A stretch of 24,232 nucleotides of DNA from DATDMG01 sp036518955 (GCA_036518955.1 DATDMG010000064.1:1-24232), one strand, 5' to 3'. Shown: positions 13,726 through 21,491, numbered from the stretch's first letter. Notes: generated by a model from the sequence alone, not told the origin. Numbers and translations: made by a program.

Positions 13726-14340
13726 ATGAGTGAGATCGCGGTGGTCAGGCCCGACCGCCAGGCGGTGCGCCGGGCAGCGGACGGCGAACTGGTCCGACGC
13801 GCCCTGGAGGGCGATCAGCGCGCGTGGGAGATGATCGTCCAGCGACATCAGTCGCTGCTGTGGTGGATCGCCCGGCAGTTCCGGCTGAGCACCGACGACG
13901 CGGCGGACGCCGTCCAGCTCACCTGGTTGCGGTGCCTGGAACACCTGCATCAGCTGACCGACGAGGGGGCGCTCGGCAGCTGGCTGGTGACGATCTGCCG
14001 GCGGGAGTGCTTCCGACTCCTCACCCGACGTAGTGGTGAGGTGCTGCTGGCGGAGCCGGAGGACCACGAGCGGGCGTCGTCCGGCGCCTTGGGCGGCGGC
14101 GCACCCGACCCGTGCGAGGTGGTGGCCCGCCGGGACGAGCGCACGCGCCTGCGCGAGGCGATCGACGCGCTCCCGCCCCGTCCGCGCTCGGTGCTGACCG
14201 CGATGCTCACCCAGGAGACCGAGGGGTACGCGGAGATCGCGCGTCAGCTCGGAGTACCGATCGGTAGCCTGGGTCCCACCCGCAACCGGGCTCTTGCGCG
14301 GTTGCGTACCGACCCCCGGTTGGCCCTCGTCGACAGCTGA
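13726..14340 (+). CDS. ECF-type RNA polymerase sigma factor
   Basis: This 204-residue sigma-70-family protein has only regions 2 and 4. Region 2 (~residues 20-95) includes ALEGDQRAWEMIVQRHQSLLWWIARQF and the -10-recognition stretch AADAVQLTWLRCLEHLHQL. Region 4 (~residues 140-195) has LREAIDALPPRPRSVLTAML and the helix-turn-helix YAEIARQLGVPIGSLGPTRNRALARL. The linker between them is acidic and glycine-rich. No anti-sigma gene or C-terminal SnoaL-like domain is present, so control is not obvious from context. The start is ATG 13726, preceded by a GGGGGAG purine run at 13716-13722; a GTG at 13711 in frame is possible but less well placed. The secreted lysozyme-like gene follows after 140 bases. 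Confidence 0.93.
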   Translation: MSEIAVVRPDRQAVRRAADGELVRRALEGDQRAWEMIVQRHQSLLWWIARQFRLSTDDAADAVQLTWLRCLEHLHQLTDEGALGSWLVTICRRECFRLLTRRSGEVLLAEPEDHERASSGALGGGAPDPCEVVARRDERTRLREAIDALPPRPRSVLTAMLTQETEGYAEIARQLGVPIGSLGPTRNRALARLRTDPRLALVDS

Positions 14341-14421
14341 TCGGGGGCGTTCGCAGCCGCCGACCGCGGGAGGACGTTTGCCATCCGAAGCCATAACGTT
14401 GGGCGGCAGGTACCCATGACG

Positions 14422-14449
14422 TTGCTGGCGGCACACTGACAGGCATAAT
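14422..14449 (+). promoter_or_regulatory. Promoter of the secreted lysozyme-like gene
   Basis: TTGCTG (14422-14427), a 16-base spacer and CATAAT (14444-14449, five of six matches to TATAAT). Transcription should begin near 14456, giving a leader of about 25 bases before ATG 14481. Confidence 0.45.
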
Positions 14450-14480
14450 GCGGACCGCCTGAAGGGCCCCAGGGAGCGTG

Positions 14481-15914
14481 ATGGCAAGCAACCGCGTGCC
14501 GCTGCTCGTCGGCGTCGCTGTCATCGGGACCGTTCTGCTCACCGCGACCGCGCTCGGGGCCGTTACCCAAGGGGGGGTCCGCTCCGGCCACCTCGACGCA
14601 GCGGCCCGGATCACGTCGTCGGTGACCCAGAACGGGGTCCAGGTCAAGGCCTCCGCCGGGAGCTCCCGGGTCGCCGGGGGCAGCCAGGTGCCGCTGACCG
14701 TGACGGTGCGTAGCGATCAGACGCAGGTGACCGTGGTGTACGTGGAGGCGTACGACCCGCTCGACAAGCGCGTCTTCCAACGCACCTGGACCGCCCAGAC
14801 CCTTGACGGCGGCCGCTCGTCCACCTGGAACGTGGCGTGGACGACGCCGAAGGTGACGTGGACGACGCCCTCGCCGGCCGGCCGGTACCGGATCGCGGTG
14901 GGCGTCTTCACCGGCGGCTGGGGGCGACTGCTCGCGTGGAACAACCGTGCGGCCTACGTGGTGGTGTCGCCTCCCGCAACCCGTTCCGAGCCGGGGTCGG
15001 CGGCCGACGAGATGACGGGAGGCGGGACGGCGAGCGCGTCGTCCGGTGGCTCGGCGCCCCCCCGGGCCGGGGCGGCGAACGGCGAGCAGGTCCCCGGAGC
15101 GCCGGCGGCGGGGGAGACCGGCCCGATGGGTGCCGGCCCGGCCATGCCAGGCCGGCGCAAGGGCCAGGCGGCCGGTGCTCCGCCGGCTCACGGCCGGGCG
15201 CAGGGGGCTGCCGGCGGTCCGTCGTCCGATGCTGCCCCCGATCGGTTCACCACGCGGCCCGCCGGCTCGGCGCTGCCCTCCGGGGAGCAGTGCGCCCAGT
15301 GGGTCCGGGCCGTTGCGGTGCCGCCCGAGATCAAGGCGGTGAACGACGTCCCCAACGCCTCGTCGGGTGCTCCCCTCAAGGACGCCACGGGGCTGCTCAG
15401 CCGGGTCGACGGGTCCTTCACCGGGACGACCGAACAGATCCTGCGCTGGGTCGCCTGCAAGTGGGGGATCGACGAGGACGTCGTGAAGGCCCAGGCCGCG
15501 GTGGAGAGTTCCTGGCGGATGGACACCAGAGGGGACTGGAACACGGACGAAGCGCGCTGCGCCCCCGGGCACGGGTTGGGCGTGGACGGCCGCGAGGGCG
15601 CCTGCCCGGAGAGCTTCGGGCTGCTCCAGATCCGCTACCCCTTCCACCGGATCGCGTTCCCGGGCGCGATCACCTCGACCGCACTCAACGTCGACTATGC
15701 CTACGCCCAGTGGCGGGACTGCTTCGAGGGCAACCAGACCTGGCTGAACAGCGTGGAGCACGGCTCGACCTACGGCGCCGGGGACCTGTGGGGCTGCGTC
15801 GGGGTGTGGGACGCCGACCACTGGCACACCGCGGCCGCAGACAAATACAGCGACAAGGTCAAGGGCGCCCTCGAGCACAAGGCCTGGACGGCGGACGGCT
15901 TCCGGGAGGACTGA
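14481..15914 (+). CDS. Secreted protein with immunoglobulin-like domain and lysozyme-like catalytic domain
   Basis: This 477-residue exported protein starts with a signal peptide or anchor (VPLLVGVAVIGTVLLTATALGAV, residues ~6-28). Residues ~45-160 form a beta-sandwich like the accessory domains of actinobacterial glycosidases: GGSQVPLTVTVRSDQTQVTVVYVEAYDPL, then RYRIAVGVFTGGWGRLLAWNNRAAYVVV. Residues ~165-265 are a Gly/Ala/Pro linker. Residues ~270-477 resemble a goose-lysozyme/SLT fold: QILRWVACKWGIDEDVVKAQAAVESSWR with a candidate catalytic Glu (E342), then CPESFGLLQIRYPFH. Six Cys in this part suggest three disulfides, fitting export. It could cut peptidoglycan or another glycan. The start is ATG 14481, four bases after AGGGAG. 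A candidate small ORF and the ThDP enzyme gene follow closely. Confidence 0.85.
   Translation: MASNRVPLLVGVAVIGTVLLTATALGAVTQGGVRSGHLDAAARITSSVTQNGVQVKASAGSSRVAGGSQVPLTVTVRSDQTQVTVVYVEAYDPLDKRVFQRTWTAQTLDGGRSSTWNVAWTTPKVTWTTPSPAGRYRIAVGVFTGGWGRLLAWNNRAAYVVVSPPATRSEPGSAADEMTGGGTASASSGGSAPPRAGAANGEQVPGAPAAGETGPMGAGPAMPGRRKGQAAGAPPAHGRAQGAAGGPSSDAAPDRFTTRPAGSALPSGEQCAQWVRAVAVPPEIKAVNDVPNASSGAPLKDATGLLSRVDGSFTGTTEQILRWVACKWGIDEDVVKAQAAVESSWRMDTRGDWNTDEARCAPGHGLGVDGREGACPESFGLLQIRYPFHRIAFPGAITSTALNVDYAYAQWRDCFEGNQTWLNSVEHGSTYGAGDLWGCVGVWDADHWHTAAADKYSDKVKGALEHKAWTADGFRED
15904..15910 (+). promoter_or_regulatory. Shine-Dalgarno supporting the TTG-started small ORF
   Basis: GGGAGGA lies inside the last codons of the lysozyme-like gene, six bases before TTG 15917. 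The spacing is ideal, and no other start lies at this distance. Confidence 0.45.
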
Positions 15915-15916
15915 CC

Positions 15917-16132
15917 TTGATCCGCCGGCCAGGAGCCGAAGCGGAGCGGCCGCGCTCGATCATCCCCACCGGACCGGTGGCTGAGGAACTGACCCCGACC
16001 GAGTTGCGTGACCAGCCCCTGCACGCGACCGTGCTGCCTGGGCTGGAGGAGCGGGCCTCACCGTGGTGCGGGGGACGACACGTGCGCTTCGCCACACCGC
16101 GGGCCGGCGGGGTGTTGCCGGGCGGGGCATAG
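15917..16132 (+). CDS. Candidate 71-residue small protein of unknown function
   Basis: This open frame starts at TTG 15917, two bases after the stop of the lysozyme-like gene, with an ideal GGGAGGA site upstream. It ends at TAG 16130-16132, 22 bases before the next gene. Third positions are mostly G or C, somewhat less extreme than in the neighbours. The sequence has no signal peptide, membrane segment or recognised domain. It is Arg/Pro-rich at both ends and has two cysteines, one in SPWCGGRHVRF. Its fit between two same-strand genes suggests a three-gene unit. Against it: TTG starts are rare, and the opposite strand is also open here as a shadow. Confidence 0.4.
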   Translation: MIRRPGAEAERPRSIIPTGPVAEELTPTELRDQPLHATVLPGLEERASPWCGGRHVRFATPRAGGVLPGGA

Positions 16133-16154
16133 GCTGTGCGGCAGGAGGTAGCCG

Positions 16155-17891
16155 GTGCACGGAGGAGATCTGGTCGCGGGCGTGCTGCGGGCCCAGCAGG
16201 TGCCCTGGGTGTTCACCCTCTGCGGTGGGCATATCTCGCCGATCCTGACCGCCGCCCGGGCCCAGGGCATCCGGGTGGTGGACACCCGGCATGAGGCGAC
16301 CGCGGTCTTCGCGGCCGACGCGGTGGCGCGGCTCACCGGGCGCCCCGGCGTCGCGGCGGTCACTGCCGGGCCCGGGCTGACCAACACCGTGACGGCGGTG
16401 AAGAACGCCCAGCTCGCGCAGTCGCCGGTGGTGCTGCTCAGTGGGGCGGCACCGACGGTCCTGCAAGGTCGCGGGGCATTGCAGGACATCGACCAGGTCG
16501 CGCTGATGCGCCCGCACGTCAAGCGGGTGTTCGCGGTCCGCCGGGTCCGGGACATCGTCCCGGCCGTCACGGAGGCCTTCCGGTCGAGTGCCGACGGGGT
16601 CCCGGGCCCGGTGCTGGTCGAGCTACCGATCGACGTGCTCTACCCGCACGACATCGTGCGCGACTGGTACGGCGCGGCGCGCCCGGGGCGCAGTCTGGCT
16701 GAGCGAGCCCTCCGGGCCTACCTGCGGGTGCGGGTGGCGCGTCTGTTCCGCGGGGCGACGGCTTGGTCGGCGCCGGCGGCCGATCCCCGGCGGCGCCCGG
16801 CGACGCCGGATCCGGATCCGGCCCGGGTCGAGGCGGCCGCCCGCGAGGTCGCCCGGGCTGCCCGCCCGGTGCTGGTCGTGGGCAGCCAGGCCCTGCTGGG
16901 GGAGGGGACGGCGGAGCGGCTGATCCCGGTGCTGGAACGGATCGGCGCGCCGGTGTACCTGTCCGGGACGGCGCGGGGCCTGCTCGGTGCCGCTCACCCG
17001 TTGCAGCTCCGGCATGCTCGGCGGGCCGCGCTGCGCGAGGCCGACCTCGTGCTGCTCGCCGGGGTGCCCGCCGATTTCCGGCTGGACTACGGACACCACA
17101 TCGGCCGTGCGGCACGACTGGTGTCGCTGAACCGCAGTGCGGCGGACCTGCGCCGGAACCGTCGTCCGGACGTCGGGGTCCATGGGGACGTCGCCCTGGC
17201 ACTGGCCGGGATCGCCGCCGGGATCCCGGCCCCCGGCGAACGGTGGGGCAACTGGCTGGAACGGTTGCGCGCCCGGGACGACGCCCGGGACGCCGAGATC
17301 GCCGAGCAGGCCGCCGAGCCGTCCCCCCAGCCGGGTACCGTCAACCCGCTGCGCCTGTGCCGCGAACTGGCGGCCGCGCTGCCGCCCGGCGCCATCGTCG
17401 TCGGTGACGGTGGCGACATCGTCGCCACCGCGTCGTACGTGCTCCGGCCGGACGGGCCGCTGTGCTGGCTCGACCCCGGCGTCTTCGGGACGCTCGGTGT
17501 GGGTGCCGGGTTCGCCCTCGGTGCGGCCATGGCCCGACCCGGGTCGCCGGTCTGGGTGGTCTTCGGCGACGGGTCGGTGGGCTACAGCCTGGCCGAGTAC
17601 GACACCTTCGTCCGGCACGGGGTGGATGTGGTGGGAGTGGTCGGCAACGACGCCTCCTGGTCCCAGATCGCCCGGGACCAGGTGGAGATCCTGCACGACG
17701 ACGTCGGGACCGTGCTCGCGCCGACGCGGTACGACCTGGTGGCGGCCGGGTTCGGTGCCACCGGGCTGCGCGTGACCGAGCCCGACGACCTGGCGGTCGC
17801 GTTGGCCAAGGCTCGGACCAGCACCGGGCCGGTGCTCGTCGACGTCCGGATCGGGGGCAGCACCTTCCGACAGGGGTCGGTCTCGATGTGA
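16155..17891 (+). CDS. Thiamine-diphosphate-dependent enzyme, acetolactate-synthase-like (ILVBL/HACL2 type)
   Basis: This 578-residue three-domain ThDP enzyme has its catalytic Glu (E47) in DTRHEATAVFAADAVARL of the Pyr domain. VTAGPGLTNTVTAVKNAQLAQSPVVLLSGAAPTVLQGRGALQDIDQ matches the human ILVBL/HACL2 family more closely than IlvB. The central domain (~residues 220-350) is degenerate for nucleotide binding. The PP domain carries the ThDP/Mg motif GDGSVGYSLAEYDTF (G471) through GNDASW (N498). By family, the likely reaction is cleavage of a 2-hydroxyacyl-CoA, or another carboligation/lyase step. It is not true acetolactate synthase: no small subunit or ilv genes are nearby. The start is GTG 16155, six bases after GGAGG. 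It converges on the pirin gene. Confidence 0.9.
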   Translation: MHGGDLVAGVLRAQQVPWVFTLCGGHISPILTAARAQGIRVVDTRHEATAVFAADAVARLTGRPGVAAVTAGPGLTNTVTAVKNAQLAQSPVVLLSGAAPTVLQGRGALQDIDQVALMRPHVKRVFAVRRVRDIVPAVTEAFRSSADGVPGPVLVELPIDVLYPHDIVRDWYGAARPGRSLAERALRAYLRVRVARLFRGATAWSAPAADPRRRPATPDPDPARVEAAAREVARAARPVLVVGSQALLGEGTAERLIPVLERIGAPVYLSGTARGLLGAAHPLQLRHARRAALREADLVLLAGVPADFRLDYGHHIGRAARLVSLNRSAADLRRNRRPDVGVHGDVALALAGIAAGIPAPGERWGNWLERLRARDDARDAEIAEQAAEPSPQPGTVNPLRLCRELAAALPPGAIVVGDGGDIVATASYVLRPDGPLCWLDPGVFGTLGVGAGFALGAAMARPGSPVWVVFGDGSVGYSLAEYDTFVRHGVDVVGVVGNDASWSQIARDQVEILHDDVGTVLAPTRYDLVAAGFGATGLRVTEPDDLAVALAKARTSTGPVLVDVRIGGSTFRQGSVSM

Positions 17892-17934
17892 TGAGCCAGG
17901 TCAGGTCCGGTCTCGAGGTCGGTTCCGGGCCCGG

Positions 17935-18906
17935 TCAGGGCACGTCGTGACCCGAGGGCGGCTCGGTGGGGATGGTGCCGAGGCGGCCTGCCTGGTAGTC
18001 CTCGAAGGCTTGGACGAGGTCCGCCCGGGTGTTCATCACGAAGGGGCCGTAGGCGGCGATCGGCTCCCGGATGGGCTGCCCGCCGAGCACCAGCACCTCC
18101 AGCTGCGGGGTCGCCGCCTCCTGCTCCCGCGCCGCGTCGACCGTCAGGGTGTCGCCCGCTCCGAGGAGGGCGAGCTGCCCGGTGCGGATCGGACGCCGCG
18201 CGGTGCCGGCCCCGCCCCGCCCGGCGAGCACGTAGACCAGCGCGTTGAAGTCGCGCCGCCAGGGCAGTCGCAGCCGGGCGCCGGGCGCCACGGTGGCGTG
18301 CAGCAGGATGATCGGGGTGTGCGTGATGCCGGGCCCGGCGTGCCCGTCGACCTCGCCGGCGATCACCCGGATCAGGGCCCCGCCGTCCGGGGAGCTGAGC
18401 AGCGCCACCTGGTCGCCCCGGATGTCCTGGTACCGCGGCGGAGCGAACTTCAGGCGGCGCGGCAGGTTCACCCACAGCTGGATGCCGTGGAAGATCCCCC
18501 CCTTGACGACGAGCTCCTCCGGTGGCGTCTCGATGTGGAGCAGGCCGGAGCCGGCGGTCATCCATTGGGTGTCGCCGTCCGTGATCATGCCGCCACCGCC
18601 GTGCGAGTCGCGGTGGACGAACGCGCCATCGATGATGTACGTGACGGTCTCGAACCCGCGGTGCGGGTGCCACGGCGTGCCCTTCGGCTCGCCCGGCGCG
18701 TACTCGACCTCGCCCATCTGGTCCATGTGGATGAAAGGATCCAGCCGGGACAGGTCCACCCCGGCGAAGGCGCGGCGCACCGGGAAGCCCTCGCCCTCGA
18801 ACCCGCTCGGTGCGGTGGTCACGGACACCACGGCGCGGTCGGTCGCGTCCGGCGGGGTCTGGACGCGAGGGAGGCTGATCACGTTCTCGACGGTCACGGC
18901 AGGCAT
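17935..18906 (-). CDS. Pirin-family protein
   Basis: This 323-residue bicupin has both pirin domains. The N-terminal cupin shows the full metal site: H80 and H82 in GTPWHPHRGFETVTYIIDG, then H124 and E126 in QWMTAGSGLLHIETPPE. LWVNLPRRLKFAPPRYQD links to the C-terminal pirin domain (RDFNALVYVLAG, then LVLGGQPIREPIAAYGPFVMNT). Bacterial pirins act as iron-dependent quercetin dioxygenases or as redox-responsive protein partners; which applies here cannot be told. The start is ATG 18906, six bases after AGGAG (18913-18917); the longer open frame to 19080 crosses the promoter. A TATGTT -10 box overlaps an 18-bp dyad shared with the marR promoter, so repression by that MarR protein is likely. Confidence 0.93.
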   Translation of the reverse strand: MPAVTVENVISLPRVQTPPDATDRAVVSVTTAPSGFEGEGFPVRRAFAGVDLSRLDPFIHMDQMGEVEYAPGEPKGTPWHPHRGFETVTYIIDGAFVHRDSHGGGGMITDGDTQWMTAGSGLLHIETPPEELVVKGGIFHGIQLWVNLPRRLKFAPPRYQDIRGDQVALLSSPDGGALIRVIAGEVDGHAGPGITHTPIILLHATVAPGARLRLPWRRDFNALVYVLAGRGGAGTARRPIRTGQLALLGAGDTLTVDAAREQEAATPQLEVLVLGGQPIREPIAAYGPFVMNTRADLVQAFEDYQAGRLGTIPTEPPSGHDVP

Positions 18907-18966
18907 GTCGATCTCCTGGGGGCAGATGCTGAGGCAGAGCGGCAGTGCTCCACGCGCCCCCCGACA

Positions 18967-18972
18967 AACATA
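18967..18972 (-). promoter_or_regulatory. Pirin promoter -10 box
   Basis: Minus-strand TATGTT fits TANNNT in an AT-rich island within GC-rich DNA. Its first base pairs overlap the candidate operator at 18971-18988. No convincing -35 is visible, which is common for regulated promoters. The leader would be about 54 bases. Confidence 0.45.
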
Positions 18973-18988
18973 GTTGAAGAGTACACTA
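18971..18988. promoter_or_regulatory. Candidate MarR operator (site 2 of 2) in the pirin promoter
   Basis: TAGTTGA-AGAG-TACACTA matches the TAGTTGA-N4-TCAACTA dyad at 12 of 14 arm positions and is flanked by A and T that extend the symmetry. It overlaps the -10 box. The dyad and spacer equal those at 5925-5942 in front of marR. Confidence 0.5.
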
Positions 18989-19019
18989 TTCCGCTGGTCT
19001 TGCGGGAACTCGGGGTGCC

Positions 19020-19409
19020 TCACCCGCGGCGAACCCGGAACCACACCGTCTTGCCGCCGTCCGATCCCTGGCTGCCCCAAGCGTCCGCCAGCGCGTCGAC
19101 GAGGGCCAGGCCCCGACCGTTGACGTCGGCGGGGGCCGCCCGGCGGGGCCGCGGCGGCCGGGGATCGGCGTCGTCCACGGCCACCTCGACAGCCTCCGGC
19201 GCGACCTTCACCCGGACGGCGAGCCTCCGGCTGCTGGTGTGGATGACGGCGTTGGTCACGATCTCGCTGGTCAGCAGGCGGACGGACTCGCTCAGATCCG
19301 ACTCGACGCCACCGTCGACGCAGCAGGCGTAGACCCAGTCGCGTGCCATCGCGACACTGGCCCGATCGGTGACGAAGATCTGTGCGGCGACGGCGCGTCT
19401 GGTGGTCAT
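19020..19409 (-). CDS. RsbW/SpoIIAB-like ATP-binding anti-sigma regulatory protein
   Basis: This 129-residue single HATPase_c_2 (GHKL) domain is the actinobacterial 'ATP-binding protein' type that acts as an anti-sigma serine kinase or related switch. The N box is visible in SVRLLTSEIVTNAVIHTSS (E49 and N53). The G1 Asp region is VEVAVDDADPRPPRP, and the lid/G2 loop is NGRGLALVDALADAWG (G98-G100). VWFRV closes the sheet. The start is ATG 19409, preceded by GGAGGGG (19414-19420); upstream in-frame codons to 19628 lack domain signal and would overlap the cyclase gene. No sigma or STAS gene is adjacent; a STAS protein lies at 7234-7638. It is divergent from the TPR-GGDEF cyclase gene across 190 bases. 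Confidence 0.9.
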   Translation of the reverse strand: MTTRRAVAAQIFVTDRASVAMARDWVYACCVDGGVESDLSESVRLLTSEIVTNAVIHTSSRRLAVRVKVAPEAVEVAVDDADPRPPRPRRAAPADVNGRGLALVDALADAWGSQGSDGGKTVWFRVRRG

Positions 19410-19599
19410 CGCGCCCCTCCCTCCGCGCGTGCCCGCTGCGGGGGGCTTCCCGCGGGTCACAGCCTTGGGCAGAACCCGACCCGGTGCACGTCGACCGGAG
19501 TGCCGTGGGACGTCAGCTGCCGGCGCTACCATGTCGGCTTCCCGCGCCGCGTCACCGGCCCCGCCACGTCGCCGAGTCCGCAGGAGGTGCCGAGAGCTC

Positions 19600-21297
19600 A
19601 TGCGTAGCCCCGCCGGGGGAACCCCCACGGCGCCGGCCCCGGCCGCCGCCGGGGAGGGTGCCTGCGCTCACCCGGCCATCGGCGACGGGGCACCCCACGA
19701 GTGGTCGGTCCACATCGCCCGCGTCATCGAGTTGCGGCACGCGGACCCAGCCAGCTGTGTCCAGTTCGCGACGGCGGCCGTCGCCGCGGCGCACGAGCAC
19801 GGGGCCGCGGCGGCCGAGCTGGAGATGTCGTACTACCTGGGCTTCGCGTTGCACATGCTCGGCCGGAACGGGCAGTCGTACACGGCGAACGAGGTGGCCC
19901 TCAAGCTGGCCCGGGGGCTCGGCGACGCCACCTGGGAGGGCCGCGCCCTGATGGGTCACGGCACCGTCTTCGCGGCGATCGGGGACTACTCCACGGCGAT
20001 CGACTACTACGAGCAGTCTCTGAAGATCCACCGGGCGCTCGGCGACCGGGCCCGTGAGGCTGCGGTGCTGAACAACCTGGGGGAGGTGTACCGGGCGATG
20101 GGCGGGTTCGAGGTCCGGGCCGCGGAGCTGTACCGCGAGTCCCGGGACCTGTTCGGGGCGCTCGGCGAGCCGGCGTCGATCGTGGTGACGAACATGGCGC
20201 TGGCGGAGCTCGCCCGCTACGAACGGCTCCGGGAGGCTGATCCGGACGCCGCGAGCGAGGCCCTGCGGGCGGCGTACTGCACCGCTCTGCAGGCCGTCCG
20301 GGAGGCGGACGTATCGCAGGAGCGGCGGATGGCCGTCGGCGCCCGGCTCGTCCTCGCCGATGCCGAGATGGCCCTGGGGCGGACCGGCCACGCCCGCGCG
20401 CACGTCCAGGTCGCCGGGGAGCTGCTGGCCCGGTACGCCGACTCCCAGCTGGAGATCGACTACCGGGCTACCCTGGCCCGGCTGTTGCGGGCGGGCGGCC
20501 GGCCGGGCTCGGCGATCCAGGTGTTGCGCGAGGCGCTCGCCCTGTGCGAGGAGCACGCCCGACCGCTGGAGCGACTGAAAGTGTTGCGCGACCTGGAGGG
20601 CGCTCAGGAGGCGATCGGCGACCTGTCCGGTGCCCTGCACACCATGCGCGAGCTCCACCGGGCCGCGCTGGCGATGCGCGACCAGGAGACCGAGCGCCGG
20701 GCCCACGTCGTCCAGGCACAACTGGACGTCGAGCGGGCCAGGCACATCGCGGAGATGGAGCGGCTCCGGTCCGCCAGGCTGGAGCAGCAGAACGTCGCGC
20801 TGTCGAGGCTGGCACGCGAGGACGACCTGACCGGCCTGCCGAACCGGCGGGCCTGGGAGGCCCTGCTGGTGGGGCGGCTGCAGCCGTGGGCCGGCCGGGG
20901 ATTCGTCTGTGCGCTGGCCGACCTGGATCACTTCAAGGCCGTCAACGACCGGTACTCCCACCAGGTCGGTGACGAGGTGCTACGCCGGCTCGGCGCGCTG
21001 ATGGGCGACTGCCTGCGGGCGGGAGACCTGGCTGCGCGCTACGGCGGGGAGGAGTTCGCCATCCTCGTCGACGGCGCCGACCGGGCCGTCGCCGCGGAGG
21101 TGTGTCAGCGGCTCCGGCTCGCGGTACAGCTGCACCCGTGGAGGCTGGTGCACCCGGACCTGACGCTGACCATCAGCATCGGTGCGACCGTCGCCCTTCC
21201 CAGTGACTCGATCACATCGTTGTTGGCCCGAGCGGATTCCCTGCTCTACGTGGCGAAGACGAAGGGCCGCAACCGCGTCGAGATGGACGCGAGGTAG
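19600..21297 (+). CDS. TPR-GGDEF diguanylate cyclase
   Basis: This 565-residue soluble protein joins an N-terminal helical repeat sensor to a c-di-GMP synthase domain. Residues ~45-365 are TPR units, e.g. GRALMGHGTVFAAIGDYSTAIDYYEQSLKIHRALGD and AAVLNNLGEVYRAMG. A coiled-coil signalling helix follows (~365-405). The GGDEF domain starts at EDDLTGLPNRRAWEALL. The active-site loop is GGEEF (482-486), preceded by RAGD (473-476) five residues upstream, the classical RxxD inhibitory site for product feedback. DLDHFKAVND supplies the metal Asp. No EAL domain or membrane segment is present, so activity is probably set by partners bound to the TPRs. The start is ATG 19600; AGGAGG (19582-19587) is 12 bases away and GAGAG is nearer. 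Confidence 0.93.
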   Translation: MRSPAGGTPTAPAPAAAGEGACAHPAIGDGAPHEWSVHIARVIELRHADPASCVQFATAAVAAAHEHGAAAAELEMSYYLGFALHMLGRNGQSYTANEVALKLARGLGDATWEGRALMGHGTVFAAIGDYSTAIDYYEQSLKIHRALGDRAREAAVLNNLGEVYRAMGGFEVRAAELYRESRDLFGALGEPASIVVTNMALAELARYERLREADPDAASEALRAAYCTALQAVREADVSQERRMAVGARLVLADAEMALGRTGHARAHVQVAGELLARYADSQLEIDYRATLARLLRAGGRPGSAIQVLREALALCEEHARPLERLKVLRDLEGAQEAIGDLSGALHTMRELHRAALAMRDQETERRAHVVQAQLDVERARHIAEMERLRSARLEQQNVALSRLAREDDLTGLPNRRAWEALLVGRLQPWAGRGFVCALADLDHFKAVNDRYSHQVGDEVLRRLGALMGDCLRAGDLAARYGGEEFAILVDGADRAVAAEVCQRLRLAVQLHPWRLVHPDLTLTISIGATVALPSDSITSLLARADSLLYVAKTKGRNRVEMDAR

Positions 21298-21491
21298 GCC
21301 GCGGAGAGAGCCGTCGGGCACCCGTGAGGCGTTCGAACCGCCGACGGCGAGGCGCTCGCGCTCCAGCCGCCGGCCGTCTTCGTCGGCCTCCGGGCCAGGT
21401 GGGGTCGGAGGGCGTCAGCACGCCGGTGGTGGCATGCACGAGGTGAGTGGGTCGGGGTGCGATCTGCCGGATGACGGGGGAGCGTGGCGGC

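Noticed and set aside
13541..14480. Anti-sigma factor partner for the ECF sigma gene
   Set aside because: The following gene encodes a secreted lysozyme-like protein with a cleavable or anchor N terminus. It has no zinc-finger anti-sigma domain and no cytoplasmic sigma-binding region.
14837..15916. Plus-strand frame overlapping the lysozyme-like gene and continuous with the small ORF
   Set aside because: Its first part is an out-of-frame, Arg/Gly-rich shadow of the real gene. Only the segment after the ribosome site at 15904-15910 is worth keeping.
21340..21387. Terminator after the diguanylate cyclase gene
   Set aside because: GCCGACG and CGTCGGC are perfect 7-bp arms, but the 34-base loop is large and there is no T-run. 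In such GC-rich DNA this is weak evidence.
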